Positions 36,924 through 46,607 of a DNA stretch of 64,000 bases are shown here, in pieces. This stretch comes from Fictibacillus phosphorivorans (GTDB lineage Bacteria > Bacillota > Bacilli > Bacillales > Fictibacillaceae), in the NCBI RefSeq assembly GCF_001619875.1, contig NZ_LRFC01000002.1:1-64000 (forward strand), written 5' to 3'. Under the pieces are notes generated by a model. The model did not search any database, had not been told where the DNA came from, and saw only the letters and a list, made by a program, of their open reading frames with translations. Every line of letters starts with the position of its first letter. Position 1 is the stretch's first letter. The position numbers and the translations under genes were made by a program.

Positions 36924-38110
36924 TCTCCTTGTTGGATAGGTATAGGTTGTTCAGATGCAATATTTTCAATTACTTGGTAGAGCATCGTTAATTTTACTTT
37001 ACCATTCGAGACGTTTTGTTGCCAAACTTTTTCACCTTTAATTTTTGCATCTTCAGGCAACTTCTTTCCCAATTCTTTCTTTGCCATCTTCTTACCAACT
37101 TCAATAGCTTCTGCCTTCGTGTAGGATCGTTTGACCCCATCTGTTTCCCTTACTTCTTTTTTTATATAAGAAAACGGCATCTTCCATTTCGCTAGGTAAA
37201 GAGGTGTTTCATTTAGTGTTTCCGTTTTGTCTTTAAATTCTCCATCGGAAAATCCGTATACAGGAAGATTTAGACCAAACAAGGAAACATAGTGTCTGTT
37301 TTTGTATTTTCCTGTATATGTTTGAAAAGAAGTATTTAAAGGAACTTCAACCTCTGTCTGATACCATACTTCTCCCCAAATCTTTCCTTTTGCACTTACG
37401 AGCTGTGGTTTTTTCTCTTTTCCTATAAGCCCTGAAACCAATAAGGACCCCTTCTTCACATAATCGTTAACACCTACGATAGGTTGTCCTTTTTCAACGA
37501 ATACAGAATGAATGACAGCTTCTTTTGTTGCCACGAGATGTCTTGGACCTGTGATCGGTTTTGCTTCAGGAATCTCCTTTTCAACTACTTCCAATCGATA
37601 GGAGGTTCCATGTTGTGTGACACCAATCCATGTGACATTGTCCATCTTTTCGGTTAACTGCCGCTGGATCTCTCTGACATTTGGCAAAAGGAAGATAAAC
37701 TTTCCTTTTGTGACCCCAATTTCAACAGCGGCTTTTCTTAACTCATATTCAGTCTTAGGATTCGCCCCCGTAACATTTATATTCCAAATCATATTTGATA
37801 ATAAAAATAGAACAAAGATAAAAGCGGCCATACCAAGGATAAAACCATTTCTCTTCCACATTTTTTTCAAAAGAAAAGGTGTACCTTTCTTTTCCTTAAT
37901 TCTGATCTTTAATTTATTTTCCTTTAAGATAGCTTTGGCTTTTCTTAAATCAGATATGGAAATAGAAACGAGTACACGGTTATGATCAAGTGGCTGGATA
38001 TCCCAGATCTGTATATCAGATTGTAAGCACGTGTTTATAAATGAGCTAGAATCTTGTCCAATAATTTCAAGCCTTACATAGCCTTTTATATGATTCCAAT
38101 TGGTTTTCAT
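36920..38110 (-). CDS. yqfD: sporulation protein YqfD
   Basis: 396 residues. An N-terminal ~85-residue domain, a membrane helix (GFILGMAAFIFVLFLLSNM, about 90-108) and an extracellular C-terminal part. YqfD is a mother-cell protein needed for efficient sporulation; the mechanism is unknown. Of two adjacent ATG codons I prefer the second (38110), 6 nt from GGGAGG. It follows yqfC by 23 bp. Confidence 0.9.
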   Translation of the reverse strand: MKTNWNHIKGYVRLEIIGQDSSSFINTCLQSDIQIWDIQPLDHNRVLVSISISDLRKAKAILKENKLKIRIKEKKGTPFLLKKMWKRNGFILGMAAFIFVLFLLSNMIWNINVTGANPKTEYELRKAAVEIGVTKGKFIFLLPNVREIQRQLTEKMDNVTWIGVTQHGTSYRLEVVEKEIPEAKPITGPRHLVATKEAVIHSVFVEKGQPIVGVNDYVKKGSLLVSGLIGKEKKPQLVSAKGKIWGEVWYQTEVEVPLNTSFQTYTGKYKNRHYVSLFGLNLPVYGFSDGEFKDKTETLNETPLYLAKWKMPFSYIKKEVRETDGVKRSYTKAEAIEVGKKMAKKELGKKLPEDAKIKGEKVWQQNVSNGKVKLTMLYQVIENIASEQPIPIQQGE

Positions 38111-38133
38111 CATGTCCCTCCCTATTCAAAAAG

Positions 38134-38415
38134 TTATTCTTTTCCAAAGTCTACTGAAGATATTGTGCCTTCAAGCAGGATTTCTTCAGGTAAGATGGTT
38201 TTGATTACAAATTCACTTCCTTTAATAACGAGAGTCCCTTGTTTTAATTTGAGTGTAAGTTGTTCATTTGAAAAAGCTTTTACACCCCTGTGGTTTTCTA
38301 TATATATGTGTAGTTGTCCAATCATCGTGATCCGGGGTAAATCCATCACTACATCTGCTGGTAGTTCAAGGTTCTGCATCATCCATTTGTTTACTTGCTG
38401 CCGCAATTTTCCCAT
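38134..38415 (-). CDS. yqfC: sporulation protein YqfC
   Basis: 93 residues. Contains the family-specific run ITMIGQLHIYIENHRGVKAF and FVIKTILPEEILLEG. YqfC and YqfD are mother-cell sporulation proteins; YqfC resembles YabP. ATG 38415 follows GAGGGGG by 7 nt. A weak sigma-E type promoter lies just upstream. Confidence 0.9.
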   Translation of the reverse strand: MGKLRQQVNKWMMQNLELPADVVMDLPRITMIGQLHIYIENHRGVKAFSNEQLTLKLKQGTLVIKGSEFVIKTILPEEILLEGTISSVDFGKE

Positions 38416-38434
38416 AAAAAAACCCCCTCTCTCC

Positions 38435-38464
38435 ATTTTTATGAGAGCGGGGGGGAAACTATCA
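38435..38464 (-). promoter_or_regulatory. possible sigma-E promoter of yqfC-yqfD
   Basis: TGATAGT, a 14-bp spacer, then CATAAAAA on the minus strand. The -35 matches 5 of 7 and the -10 6 of 8 of the sigma-E consensus. The predicted start would leave a very short leader. Confidence 0.35.
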
Positions 38465-38598
38465 CTATTTCATTGTTTTCGTTTCGCTGTTTTCGCCTAA
38501 ATGGTTCCTCCTAAAGTAGGTGATCAGAAGAGAAAAACCAAATAGCGACATTCCATTAGTAAACAACTTAAGCGAAAGAGTCTTTCGGGTTTAATACA

Positions 38599-39015
38599 CT
38601 ATCGCTTTTGCAGGGCTTTCGGCTTAGAAAGAATCTCAGACCAGATTACCGCTTTTTGCAGTTCTTGTTGATCTACTTTAAAGCCGCTCAAAATTTCTTC
38701 CTCTTTGTCTTGGTAACGGTTTGATCGATTTGAAGCAGCATTAACTTGTCGTTTAGCAGCTGGCCTTTCGTATTGCTTGCCTAAGACCTCTGCAGCTTTA
38801 CTCTCAGTGATTTCATTATGTTCAAGCTGTATTGGACTGCCAAATGGAGAGACTGTTTGTTTCGGCTGTTCCGCTACACGTTTACTAGGCACTGGCCTTG
38901 AGGTATTTTGAGTTTCTTTCATTCTTTTAAAGAAGCTAAATATCCCACCTGCAACCAGAATAACAAAAAAGATATTCGCAAACAGCAGTTCAAGAATCGC
39001 TTCTAAGATTTTCAT
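38599..39015 (-). CDS. yqfB: YqfB-like membrane-anchored protein
   Basis: 138 residues. One N-terminal membrane helix (LLFANIFFVILVAGGIFSFF), then a charged, low-complexity cytoplasmic tail ending QQELQKAVIWSEILSKPKAL. It occupies the place of yqfB in the yqeZ-floA-yqfB operon; function unknown. The gap to floA is 2 bp. A weak hairpin CGAAAG/CTTTCG follows at 38573-38587. Confidence 0.75.
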   Translation of the reverse strand: MKILEAILELLFANIFFVILVAGGIFSFFKRMKETQNTSRPVPSKRVAEQPKQTVSPFGSPIQLEHNEITESKAAEVLGKQYERPAAKRQVNAASNRSNRYQDKEEEILSGFKVDQQELQKAVIWSEILSKPKALQKR

Positions 39016-39017
39016 CT

Positions 39018-40028
39018 TTAAATCTTCCGTCCTTTATCATCGTTGTTCTCTTTATCTGAATTAGAGAACTTGCTGATTGATTCACGCATCGTTGTGTCTG
39101 CCATGATATTCTTCATGTTCATATAATCCATAAAGCCCATGTTTCCTGATCTAAGCGCTTCTGCTAAAGCCATTGGAACCTCTGCTTCTGCTTCCACAAC
39201 TTTTGCTCTCATTTCTTGAACCCTTGCCTTCATCTCTTGTTCATTAGCAACGGCCATAGCGCGTCTTTCTTCAGCTTTTGCTTGAGCGATATTCTTGTCA
39301 GCCATAGCTTGATCTGTTTGAAGTTCAGCCCCAATATTTTTACCGATATCAATATCCGCAATATCAATGGACAGAATTTCGAAAGCTGTACCTGCGTCCA
39401 GCCCTTTTGATAATACCGTTTGAGAGATTAAATCTGGATTTTCAAGAACTTTTTTATGCGTTTCAGAAGAACCGATCGTACTAACGATTCCCTCACCAAC
39501 ACGGGCTATAATCGTTTCTTCCCCAGCTCCCCCTACAAGGCGATCGATGTTGGCACGAACCGTAATTCTAGCTTTTGCTTTTACTTCAATTCCATCCAAG
39601 GCTACACCCGCAATGAAAGGAGTTTCAATTACTTTTGGATTAACACTCATCTGAACGGCTTCAAGTACATCACGTCCTGCAAGGTCGATTGCAGCTGCTC
39701 TTTCAAAGCTCAATTCAATGTTAGCACGGTGTGCGGCAATCAGTGCATTTACAACCCTGTCTACATTCCCACCTGCCAGGTAATGGCTCTCAAGCTGATT
39801 GGTACTCAAACCTAACCCAGCTTTTACAGCTTTAATCAAAGGGTTAACAACACGATTCGGAATAACCCTTCTTAACCTCATCCCTACTAAAGTAAAGATC
39901 CCAACCCTAACACCTGCAGCTAATGCCGAAATCCATAGCATAACAGGAACAAAAGTAAATAATACTGCTAAAGCAATAACAATAAGGCCGATAATAACAA
40001 TACTTGCGATAGAACCGAATTCTAACAT
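39018..40028 (-). CDS. floA: flotillin-like protein FloA
   Basis: 336 residues. N-terminal hydrophobic hairpin (about 8-50), a PHB/SPFH-like domain (about 60-230) and an Ala/Glu-rich coiled coil ([20 protein letters not shown], about 245-300). FloA forms membrane microdomains affecting fluidity, signalling and secretion. The second gene of the operon after the NfeD protein; such pairs are widespread and act together. Confidence 0.95.
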   Translation of the reverse strand: MLEFGSIASIVIIGLIVIALAVLFTFVPVMLWISALAAGVRVGIFTLVGMRLRRVIPNRVVNPLIKAVKAGLGLSTNQLESHYLAGGNVDRVVNALIAAHRANIELSFERAAAIDLAGRDVLEAVQMSVNPKVIETPFIAGVALDGIEVKAKARITVRANIDRLVGGAGEETIIARVGEGIVSTIGSSETHKKVLENPDLISQTVLSKGLDAGTAFEILSIDIADIDIGKNIGAELQTDQAMADKNIAQAKAEERRAMAVANEQEMKARVQEMRAKVVEAEAEVPMALAEALRSGNMGFMDYMNMKNIMADTTMRESISKFSNSDKENNDDKGRKI

Positions 40029-40043
40029 TCACACACACTCCAT

Positions 40044-41372
40044 TCATTCATTATTTTCTACTGATCTTACGACGACACGTCCACCACTAACTTTTACAAT
40101 CTTTACGAGTTGACCTTTCTCAATATAAGATCCCTCTGTTACAACATCGAGATATTCATCATCAACTTTTACACTTCCAGATGGTCTCAGTGGTGTAGCT
40201 GTTAAACCAGTTCTCCCAGTTAGATCTATCCGCTCTTGGTGGGAGAGGTATCCTTTTTCAGAACTGGTTGAATCAAAGAGTACTAAACGTTTCAATGGTC
40301 CATTGTATCCAAAAGATCTAATGAAGAAGTATGACCCAATGATTGTTACAACTATCGCGATTGCAATGGCGATTAAAATACCTGATAGTGAACCACCTGC
40401 GAGTATCAACCCCGTTAACATTGCCACCACCCCCAGTATGCCCATAATTCCTCCAGGCAGAAATAACTCCAGTATAATGAGAACTAATCCGACACCAAAT
40501 AATATAACTGCTTCCCATCCAGCAAGACCTGCTATCATATGGCCGTAAAAAAATAACATTAGTGATAGTGCACCGATTGAGCCTGCAATTCCGAATCCAG
40601 GCGTATATAATTCTAGAACAAGACCTAGACTGCCTAAAGATAGCAAGATTGGTACCACTACTGGATTTGTAACGAACCGAGCTATCTTATCAGCAAACGT
40701 AGGACTGGACTCTAAAATTTTGGCATCTTCTAAGTTTAAGTACGCTAAAAGCTCTTGTCTGTCTTGTGCAATATTTTCAGCATAACCTACCTTTAAAGCT
40801 TCACTTGCTGTTAGCGTCAGCAGATCTCCTTTTTTTACATGCAGCTCTTCTATTTCAATGTCCGGATCTACCATGGCTTCTGCATACAATGGATCTCTGT
40901 CATTCAGCTCAGCTGCTGCGAGCATTTCTGCCTTCCATGCAGATTCTGCTTTTTGACCTGCTGCATTTCCTTGAGCATCAATAACAGCTGCTGACCCAAT
41001 GGTTGTAGAAGGCTTCATAACTATTTGATCGGCATTAAGAGCGATATAAGCTCCTGCAGAAAAAGCATTCTTAACGACATAAGCCGTAATCGGAATCTCA
41101 GTTTCCCTCATGATTTTTGCGATATGTAATGCGGCGTCTACTCTGCCTCCTGGTGTGTAGATTTCAAGTACGATATGATCAGTACCATCTTCTTCTGCTT
41201 TTTTAATATTGCGTTCTAAAAAAGCTTCGAGACCTCTCTCTACTTCATGTTCCACTGGAATAAAAGTAACTGTCTTTCCCTTTCCAGCAGAGAAAACATG
41301 CTGTGAAAAAATCAAACCATATATACCCCAAAAGAGACAAAGCATATATATGAATAAACGGGTCTTTTTCAC
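40044..41372 (-). CDS. yqeZ: NfeD-family protein YqeZ (ClpP-like protease plus NfeD domain)
   Basis: 442 residues. A signal segment, then a ClpP-class serine protease domain (TAYVVKNAFSAGAYIALNAD: Ser about 107 and the preceding region), four to five membrane helices (about 235-345) and a C-terminal NfeD OB fold (GRTGLTATPLRPSGSVKVDD). Partner of the flotillin. GTG 41372 follows a G8 ribosome site. Preceded by a textbook sigma-W promoter. Confidence 0.92.
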   Translation of the reverse strand: MKKTRLFIYMLCLFWGIYGLIFSQHVFSAGKGKTVTFIPVEHEVERGLEAFLERNIKKAEEDGTDHIVLEIYTPGGRVDAALHIAKIMRETEIPITAYVVKNAFSAGAYIALNADQIVMKPSTTIGSAAVIDAQGNAAGQKAESAWKAEMLAAAELNDRDPLYAEAMVDPDIEIEELHVKKGDLLTLTASEALKVGYAENIAQDRQELLAYLNLEDAKILESSPTFADKIARFVTNPVVVPILLSLGSLGLVLELYTPGFGIAGSIGALSLMLFFYGHMIAGLAGWEAVILFGVGLVLIILELFLPGGIMGILGVVAMLTGLILAGGSLSGILIAIAIAIVVTIIGSYFFIRSFGYNGPLKRLVLFDSTSSEKGYLSHQERIDLTGRTGLTATPLRPSGSVKVDDEYLDVVTEGSYIEKGQLVKIVKVSGGRVVVRSVENNE

Positions 41373-41397
41373 AATACCCCCCCCTTCATTGTTAGTT

Positions 41398-41423
41398 TAC
41401 GTTATTTTGTGGGAAAAGTTTCA
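41398..41423 (-). promoter_or_regulatory. sigma-W promoter of yqeZ-floA-yqfB
   Basis: TGAAAC, exactly 16 bp, then CGTA on the minus strand. This is the full extracytoplasmic-function consensus, and the same operon is sigma-W controlled in B. subtilis (envelope stress). Confidence 0.85.
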
Positions 41424-41504
41424 AAAAGGATAAGATTAGATGAATACCTTCATGCTTTGACCGCGAAAAGATCTTGCAAAACCTTTAAAACCCTCTTATA
41501 CAAT

Positions 41505-41538
41505 AAGAAAACGCTCTGTATTGTATACAGAGCGTTTG
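41505..41538 (-). terminator. rpsU-yqeY terminator
   Basis: AACGCTCTGTA pairs with TACAGAGCGTT; the minus strand continues TTTTCTT. Confidence 0.85.
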
Positions 41539-41548
41539 TCATTTTCAA

Positions 41549-41992
41549 TTATGATAATTGTTGCTGCACTATACGGTTAACGAGTCCGCCATCGGCTTTC
41601 CCTTTAACTTTCGGCATAAGTGCACCCATAACTTTACCTATATCAGCTTTTGAAGCAGCACCAGTTTCAGAAATCGTTTGAGCAACAATTTCTTGCAGTT
41701 CTTCTTCTGTAAGCTGTTTTGGCAAGTATGGCGTAAGAACAGCAATTTCATCTTGAAGACCAGCGACTAGATCATCGCGGCCAGCTTTTTCGAATTCTTG
41801 GAGGGAGTCTTTCCTTTGTTTCATTTCGCGTACAAGAACGGTAAGCTCTTCTTCCTCATTTAATTCGCGTCCTAACTTGATGGCTTCATTTTGAAGTGAT
41901 GCCTTTAGCATACGAATAACGGAAAGCTTTTGCTTGTTCTTGTCCTTCATCGCTTGTTTCATATCTTGATTTAAATCGTTAAGAAGACTCAT
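41549..41992 (-). CDS. yqeY: GatB/YqeY domain protein
   Basis: 147 residues, all helical, starting [18 protein letters not shown] and ending with the AspRS/GatB-tail-like [20 protein letters not shown]. Possibly a tRNA-interacting helper; the function is not proved. It follows rpsU by 20 bp, as in most Bacillaceae. Confidence 0.92.
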   Translation of the reverse strand: MSLLNDLNQDMKQAMKDKNKQKLSVIRMLKASLQNEAIKLGRELNEEEELTVLVREMKQRKDSLQEFEKAGRDDLVAGLQDEIAVLTPYLPKQLTEEELQEIVAQTISETGAASKADIGKVMGALMPKVKGKADGGLVNRIVQQQLS

Positions 41993-42012
41993 AATACTTA
42001 CTTACACCCCGC

Positions 42013-42186
42013 TTAGAACTTACGCTTTCTTGCTGCCTCAGCCTTCTTCTTACGCTTTACGCTTGGCTTTTCATAATGCTTGCGCTTTTTAACTTCAGCC
42101 AATGTTCCATCTTTGGAAACGGATCTTTTAAAACGACGAAGAGCATCATCAATGGATTCATTCTTGCGAATACGTGTTTCTGCCAT
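42013..42186 (-). CDS. rpsU: 30S ribosomal protein S21
   Basis: 57 residues, [20 protein letters not shown], then the basic tail ([18 protein letters not shown]). Full length for S21. Strong ribosome site GGAGGG 8 nt before the ATG and a strong sigma-A promoter upstream. Confidence 0.96.
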   Translation of the reverse strand: MAETRIRKNESIDDALRRFKRSVSKDGTLAEVKKRKHYEKPSVKRKKKAEAARKRKF

Positions 42187-42249
42187 TTGTATTTCCCTCC
42201 CTCCAGACCACCCTTACATAAAGTAAAGATGCGTCACATATCTTTTGCC

Positions 42250-42278
42250 ATTATAATATATCCTTCCAATACGGTCAA
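42250..42278 (-). promoter_or_regulatory. sigma-A promoter of rpsU-yqeY
   Basis: TTGACC, a 17-bp spacer, then TATAAT on the minus strand. Confidence 0.85.
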
Positions 42279-42331
42279 CTTAATTTAAACAAGTTGGTCG
42301 GAGAGAGCAGGTAATTATTCAAAAGCAGGTA

Positions 42332-43006
42332 TTAATAATCTGAAGTGGATGTTCCGCCTTCAACAATTGCAATCCCTGCACTTGCACCAATTCGAGTCGC
42401 ACCAGCTTCGATCATAGCTAGAGCTGTTTCACGGTCACGAACCGCTCCAGATGCTTTCACCCCGATGTTTGGTCCAACTGTTTCACGCATTAGTTTAATA
42501 TCTTCTGCTGTAGCTCCGCCAGTAGAGAAGCCTGTTGAGGTTTTCACAAAATCAATTCCAGCTTTTACAGCGATTTCACACGCTTTTACTTTTTCTTCAT
42601 CTGTTAAAAGAGCCGTTTCAATAATCGCTTTCGTTAAAGCCTTTCCTTTTGCAGCTTCAACAACAGCACGAACATCTTGCTCAACTAGTTCGTAATTTCC
42701 GTCTTTTAAAGCTCCAATGTTAATAACCATATCAACTTCGGTAGCACCATTCTCGATAGCATTTTTTGTTTCGAAAGCCTTAACTTCAGGAGTGTTTGCC
42801 CCAAGAGGGAATCCGATAACCGTACAAACCGCCACATCAGAACCTTTTAGTTGTTCAAACGCCGTATAAACCCAAGTAGGATTTACACATACAGAAAAGA
42901 AATTATATTTTTTAGCTTCTTCACAAAGAGTTAAGATCTCATTCTTTGTAGTTTCAGCTTTTAATGCTGTGTGGTCAATCATTCTTGCAACGTTTAAATT
43001 GCTCAT
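42332..43006 (-). CDS. deoC: deoxyribose-phosphate aldolase
   Basis: 224 residues. TIM barrel with the Schiff-base lysine in [15 protein letters not shown] (about 152) and the second lysine in IGVKASGAV (about 183). Breaks deoxyribose 5-phosphate into acetaldehyde and glyceraldehyde 3-phosphate. ATG 43006 gives the usual length. In B. subtilis deoC lies elsewhere with its own regulator; here it sits alone between mtaB and rpsU. Confidence 0.95.
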   Translation of the reverse strand: MSNLNVARMIDHTALKAETTKNEILTLCEEAKKYNFFSVCVNPTWVYTAFEQLKGSDVAVCTVIGFPLGANTPEVKAFETKNAIENGATEVDMVINIGALKDGNYELVEQDVRAVVEAAKGKALTKAIIETALLTDEEKVKACEIAVKAGIDFVKTSTGFSTGGATAEDIKLMRETVGPNIGVKASGAVRDRETALAMIEAGATRIGASAGIAIVEGGTSTSDY

Positions 43007-43174
43007 TTCAACAAACCCTTTCTTAAATAAAAAATTAAACACCGTTTGTATCATATCAAATATTTCAACAGAAATCGAGGCGCTTCATAATTATATACAT
43101 AAAGGCAAGATTATTGCGGCTGATGCTTCCATATCAAAAGCAACATTTCATACGAAACGGATACGAAACAGCCT

Positions 43175-43208
43175 AAAAAAAACACCCTGGAATGAACTCT
43201 AGGGTGTT
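43175..43208 (-). terminator. terminator of the dnaK-mtaB operon
   Basis: AACACCCT pairs with AGGGTGTT over a 12-nt loop, followed by T8 on the minus strand; it overlaps the mtaB stop codon. Confidence 0.9.
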
Positions 43209-44559
43209 AGCTTGAAACAGCTTGCTTCAGGATTTCTTCCACTTCTTGTTTTACGAAAACACCTTTATTATAAGGATACCCAGCTTCGGTAATTTTCACT
43301 TTCACCAATTTACCAATCATTTCTTCATTGCCTTCAAATACAACTTTTAAATAATTTGGCGTGTATCCTACATATAGGTTGCTTCCAGCTTCCTCTTTAA
43401 ATGCTTCCTCAGGAATAACTTCAACAACGGTATCTTCATAGTTAGAAGCGTATTCTTTCGCTAATTGGTCGGATAATGAAATTAGTTTGTGAACACGTTC
43501 ATTCTTAACTTCCTCTGGAACCTGATTCTCCATCTTAGCTGCTGGTGTACCTGTACGTTTTGAATATGGGAATACATGAAGTTCCATAAATTTATGGTTC
43601 TCAATGAACCGATACGTCTCCATAAACTCTTCTTCTGTCTCTCCTGGAAACCCAACAATAACATCTGATGTGATCGCAAGACCTGGAAGGGCCTCTTTCA
43701 AGCGATCTAATCTTTCTCCGAACATTTCCATCGAATACTTTCTTCTCATTCTTTGCAGAACTGAATTAGAACCAGACTGAAGCGGGATGTGAAGGTGAGG
43801 AACCACTTTGTCAGATCTCCCCATAACTTCAATCACTTCATCTGAAATCTGGCTAGCTTCGATAGAAGAAATACGGATTCGTTTAAGCCCAGAAATATTG
43901 CGATCTAGATCATTAAGCAGTTTTGCAAACGAATAATCCTTCATATCTTCGCCGTAACCTGCAGTATGGATCCCAGTTAGAACGATTTCCTTGTATCCTG
44001 CATCAACTAACTGCTGTGCTTGAGATAGAACATCTTCTGGTTTTCGAGAACGAAGAAGACCCCTTGCCCAAGGGATAATACAAAATGTGCAAAAATTATT
44101 GCAGCCTTCTTGAATCTTCAATGATGCTCTTGTTCGATCAGTAAAGGCTGGTACATCTAATTCTTCATATACACGTGCCTTCATAATGTTTGAGACACCA
44201 TTAATCGGCATACGTTCTTCTTTGTATTGTTGAATATATGAGAGCATTTTAGAACGATCTTGTGTTCCAACAACTACATCTACTCCCGGAATCGCCATAA
44301 TTTCGGCTGGTGAAGTCTGAGCATAACAACCGGTAACACAAATAACAGCGTCCGGATTTTTACGGATGACTCTTCTGATTACTTGTCTGCTTTTTTTATC
44401 ACCAGTATTCGTAACCGTACATGTATTAATCACATAGACGTCTGCTGTACTGTCGAAGTCAGCTCGGTCGTATCCTTCAGCTTGAAAAAGCTGCCAGATC
44501 GCTTCTGTTTCGTAATGATTTACTTTACAACCTAATGTATGAAATGCAACGGATGGCAT
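43207..44559 (-). CDS. mtaB: tRNA (N6-threonylcarbamoyladenosine(37)-C2)-methylthiotransferase MtaB (YqeV)
   Basis: 450 residues. Radical-SAM methylthiotransferase: N-terminal UPF0004 domain with cluster cysteines in TLGCKVNHYE, NTCTVTN and TGCYAQ, the radical-SAM CNNFCTFCIIPWARG motif (about 152-166) and a C-terminal TRAM domain. Makes ms2t6A at position 37 of ANN-decoding tRNAs. ATG 44559 sits 5 nt after AGGGGTGATC. Confidence 0.95.
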   Translation of the reverse strand: MPSVAFHTLGCKVNHYETEAIWQLFQAEGYDRADFDSTADVYVINTCTVTNTGDKKSRQVIRRVIRKNPDAVICVTGCYAQTSPAEIMAIPGVDVVVGTQDRSKMLSYIQQYKEERMPINGVSNIMKARVYEELDVPAFTDRTRASLKIQEGCNNFCTFCIIPWARGLLRSRKPEDVLSQAQQLVDAGYKEIVLTGIHTAGYGEDMKDYSFAKLLNDLDRNISGLKRIRISSIEASQISDEVIEVMGRSDKVVPHLHIPLQSGSNSVLQRMRRKYSMEMFGERLDRLKEALPGLAITSDVIVGFPGETEEEFMETYRFIENHKFMELHVFPYSKRTGTPAAKMENQVPEEVKNERVHKLISLSDQLAKEYASNYEDTVVEVIPEEAFKEEAGSNLYVGYTPNYLKVVFEGNEEMIGKLVKVKITEAGYPYNKGVFVKQEVEEILKQAVSS

Positions 44560-44564
44560 ATTGA

Positions 44565-45317
44565 TCACCCCTTTAATTCAAAATGATAAGAAATCGCAGA
44601 TAACATATATAATGGTGCTGTTTCTGTCCTTAATATTCTAGGACCAAGCCCGCACAATACAAACCCGTGTTCCCGAAGAGAAATCGCTTCTTTTTCACTG
44701 ATTCCTCCCTCAGGTCCAATAACACATAAGATCGAATCTTCCCTAGATGCAGAATTAAGTACAGAAGCAAACCGTGACGATTCCCTTTGTTTTGCTTCTT
44801 CTTCAAACGCAACGATTTTTATATTATACTGTTCTGCCATTTTTAGCAAATCAGAAAAAGAACCTGGCTTCTGAATCTCTGGAACCCTGCTTCTATGAGA
44901 CTGTTCAGCAGCTTCTTTCGCGATTTTTTCCAGGCGTTCTTGTTTCTTCACTGCTTTTTTTTCATCCCATTTAACGACTGATCGGTCAGCTGCAAACGGG
45001 AAAAAGGAAACCGCTCCAAGTTCTGTGCCTTTTTGGACGATATACTCAAGCTTATCTCCTTTTGGAAGTCCTTGTGCAATGGTAACAAAGACAGGCATTT
45101 CAGCTTGTGTCTCAACATCTTTTACTACCTGTACCTCTACAATGTTACCGCCAAGCTCCACGATTTCACACAATGAGGTGCGACCGCCGTTATCCGAACA
45201 GATGATTTGATCTCCATCTTGCATTCTCATCACTCTTAAGATGTGTTTCGCATCTTCGCCTGTTATGATTACGCGGTCATCTCTCCAGTTATCTCGTGGA
45301 ACAAAGTACCTTTGCAT
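44565..45317 (-). CDS. rsmE: 16S rRNA (uracil(1498)-N3)-methyltransferase
   Basis: 250 residues. SPOUT fold with an N-terminal PUA-like domain (HILRVMRMQDGDQIIC) and the C-terminal knot motifs CVIGPEGGISEKE and GLGPRILRTETAPLY. Modifies U1498 in the decoding centre. ATG 45317 is 8 nt from AGGAAG; the in-frame GTG upstream overlaps that site. Confidence 0.94.
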   Translation of the reverse strand: MQRYFVPRDNWRDDRVIITGEDAKHILRVMRMQDGDQIICSDNGGRTSLCEIVELGGNIVEVQVVKDVETQAEMPVFVTIAQGLPKGDKLEYIVQKGTELGAVSFFPFAADRSVVKWDEKKAVKKQERLEKIAKEAAEQSHRSRVPEIQKPGSFSDLLKMAEQYNIKIVAFEEEAKQRESSRFASVLNSASREDSILCVIGPEGGISEKEAISLREHGFVLCGLGPRILRTETAPLYMLSAISYHFELKG

Positions 45318-45337
45318 GAGACGCACTTCCTATCTTC

Positions 45338-46279
45338 TTATTTCTGATTTTGAGCAACGATCGCTACCCAATCTTCCATTTCAAGAACCTCTACGATAGT
45401 AAAGCCTTGTTGTTCTAACTTTTCTTTCACATCACGTTTTTTCCCTTGGATGATACCTGAAGTAATAAAGTATCCGCCTGGCTTCAATACTTTTGCTGTA
45501 TCTTCGACAAATAATAGAATGATTTCAGCCAAAAGGTTTCCTACAACAAGATCGACAGGACCTTCAATGCCTTTTAAGAGATCGTTTTGATCTACGAGAA
45601 CTTTTGTATGAACCTTATTCAGCTTCACATTTAAACGAGCAGAGTTCACAGCTACTTCATCAAGGTCGTATGCTTCAACTTGTTTTGCACCTAACATGGC
45701 TGATGCGATACTTAACACACCTGAACCTGTTCCAACATCAATAACAGAATCGCCTTCTTTGATGTATTTTTCTATGGCTTGCAAGCTCATAACAGTTGTA
45801 GGATGTGTTCCCGTACCAAAAGCCATCCCAGGATCTAATTCGATTATAAGTTCATCAGAATTTACAGGCTGGTAGTCTTCCCAAGTAGGAGTGATCGTGA
45901 TTCTCTTTGAGATTTTTACCGGTTTGTAGTATTTTTTCCATGCGGTTGCCCATTCTTCTTCATTCACTTCAGAAATAGAAATCGTATTTGCCCCAATATC
46001 TATATCGTACTTAACTAGATTCGTTATCGCTTGCTTGATTTCTTCGACGGTTTCCCCTAAAAAACTGTTTACAGGTAAGTACGCTTTTAGAATAACGCCT
46101 TCAGAAGGATAATCAGATGGATTCAGCTGATAGATTTCGCCAAATACGGATTGACGCTCTTTAGAGAGGTCATCAACATCCTCAATCACAACTCCGCTTG
46201 CTCCTGCCTCATGTAAAATATTCGATACTGGTTCAACAGCTTCCTGAGTAGTGTGGATGCTAATCTCTGACCATTTCAT
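45338..46279 (-). CDS. prmA: ribosomal protein L11 methyltransferase
   Basis: 313 residues. N-terminal L11-recognition domain, then a SAM domain with [18 protein letters not shown] (about 177-194), the preceding [16 protein letters not shown] and the catalytic NLLAEI. Methylates L11. Follows dnaJ in the heat-shock operon as in B. subtilis; here a repeat element lies in the gap. Two adjacent ATGs; the second gives better spacing. Confidence 0.95.
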   Translation of the reverse strand: MKWSEISIHTTQEAVEPVSNILHEAGASGVVIEDVDDLSKERQSVFGEIYQLNPSDYPSEGVILKAYLPVNSFLGETVEEIKQAITNLVKYDIDIGANTISISEVNEEEWATAWKKYYKPVKISKRITITPTWEDYQPVNSDELIIELDPGMAFGTGTHPTTVMSLQAIEKYIKEGDSVIDVGTGSGVLSIASAMLGAKQVEAYDLDEVAVNSARLNVKLNKVHTKVLVDQNDLLKGIEGPVDLVVGNLLAEIILLFVEDTAKVLKPGGYFITSGIIQGKKRDVKEKLEQQGFTIVEVLEMEDWVAIVAQNQK

Positions 46280-46348
46280 CATATCAACTCCGTTTATTAG
46301 TTTGGCTTTTAAATAATGACAGAAAGCTGCTTTGCAATCACCGTTGCT

Positions 46349-46498
46349 CTTGAAAGTAGTTGATTTCCGCTTCAGAACGCTCGCTTTCCGGGGGGCGTGC
46401 GGTGAGCCTCCTCGGCATTTCGTGCTATAGGAGTCTCACCTGTCCCGCTACCCCCCCAGGAGTCTCGCATCTTCACTCCAATCAACTTTTCAATGAAG
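46349..46498. repeat. Bacillaceae palindromic intergenic repeat, copy 2
   Basis: Same plan as the copy at 31208: inverted ends (TTGAAAGTAGTTGATTT and AATCAACTTTTCAATGAA), the GCTCGCTTTCCGGGGGG arm opposite CCCCCCCAGGAGTCTCGC, and an inner GGTGAG/CTCACC stem. Located between dnaJ and prmA. Confidence 0.85.
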
Positions 46499-46607
46499 TT
46501 CTGATAAGGAATTAATTTGAAAGCAACAATCTTTAATAATACAGCACTTAAAGAAGGCACATAATTTCAAATAAGTGAAATTATACTCACTTGATTTTAG
46601 AAGGGTT

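Noticed and set aside
46372-46560. A 62-residue minus-strand frame in the prmA-dnaJ gap
   Set aside because: It lies across the palindromic repeat element and shows no protein-like features.
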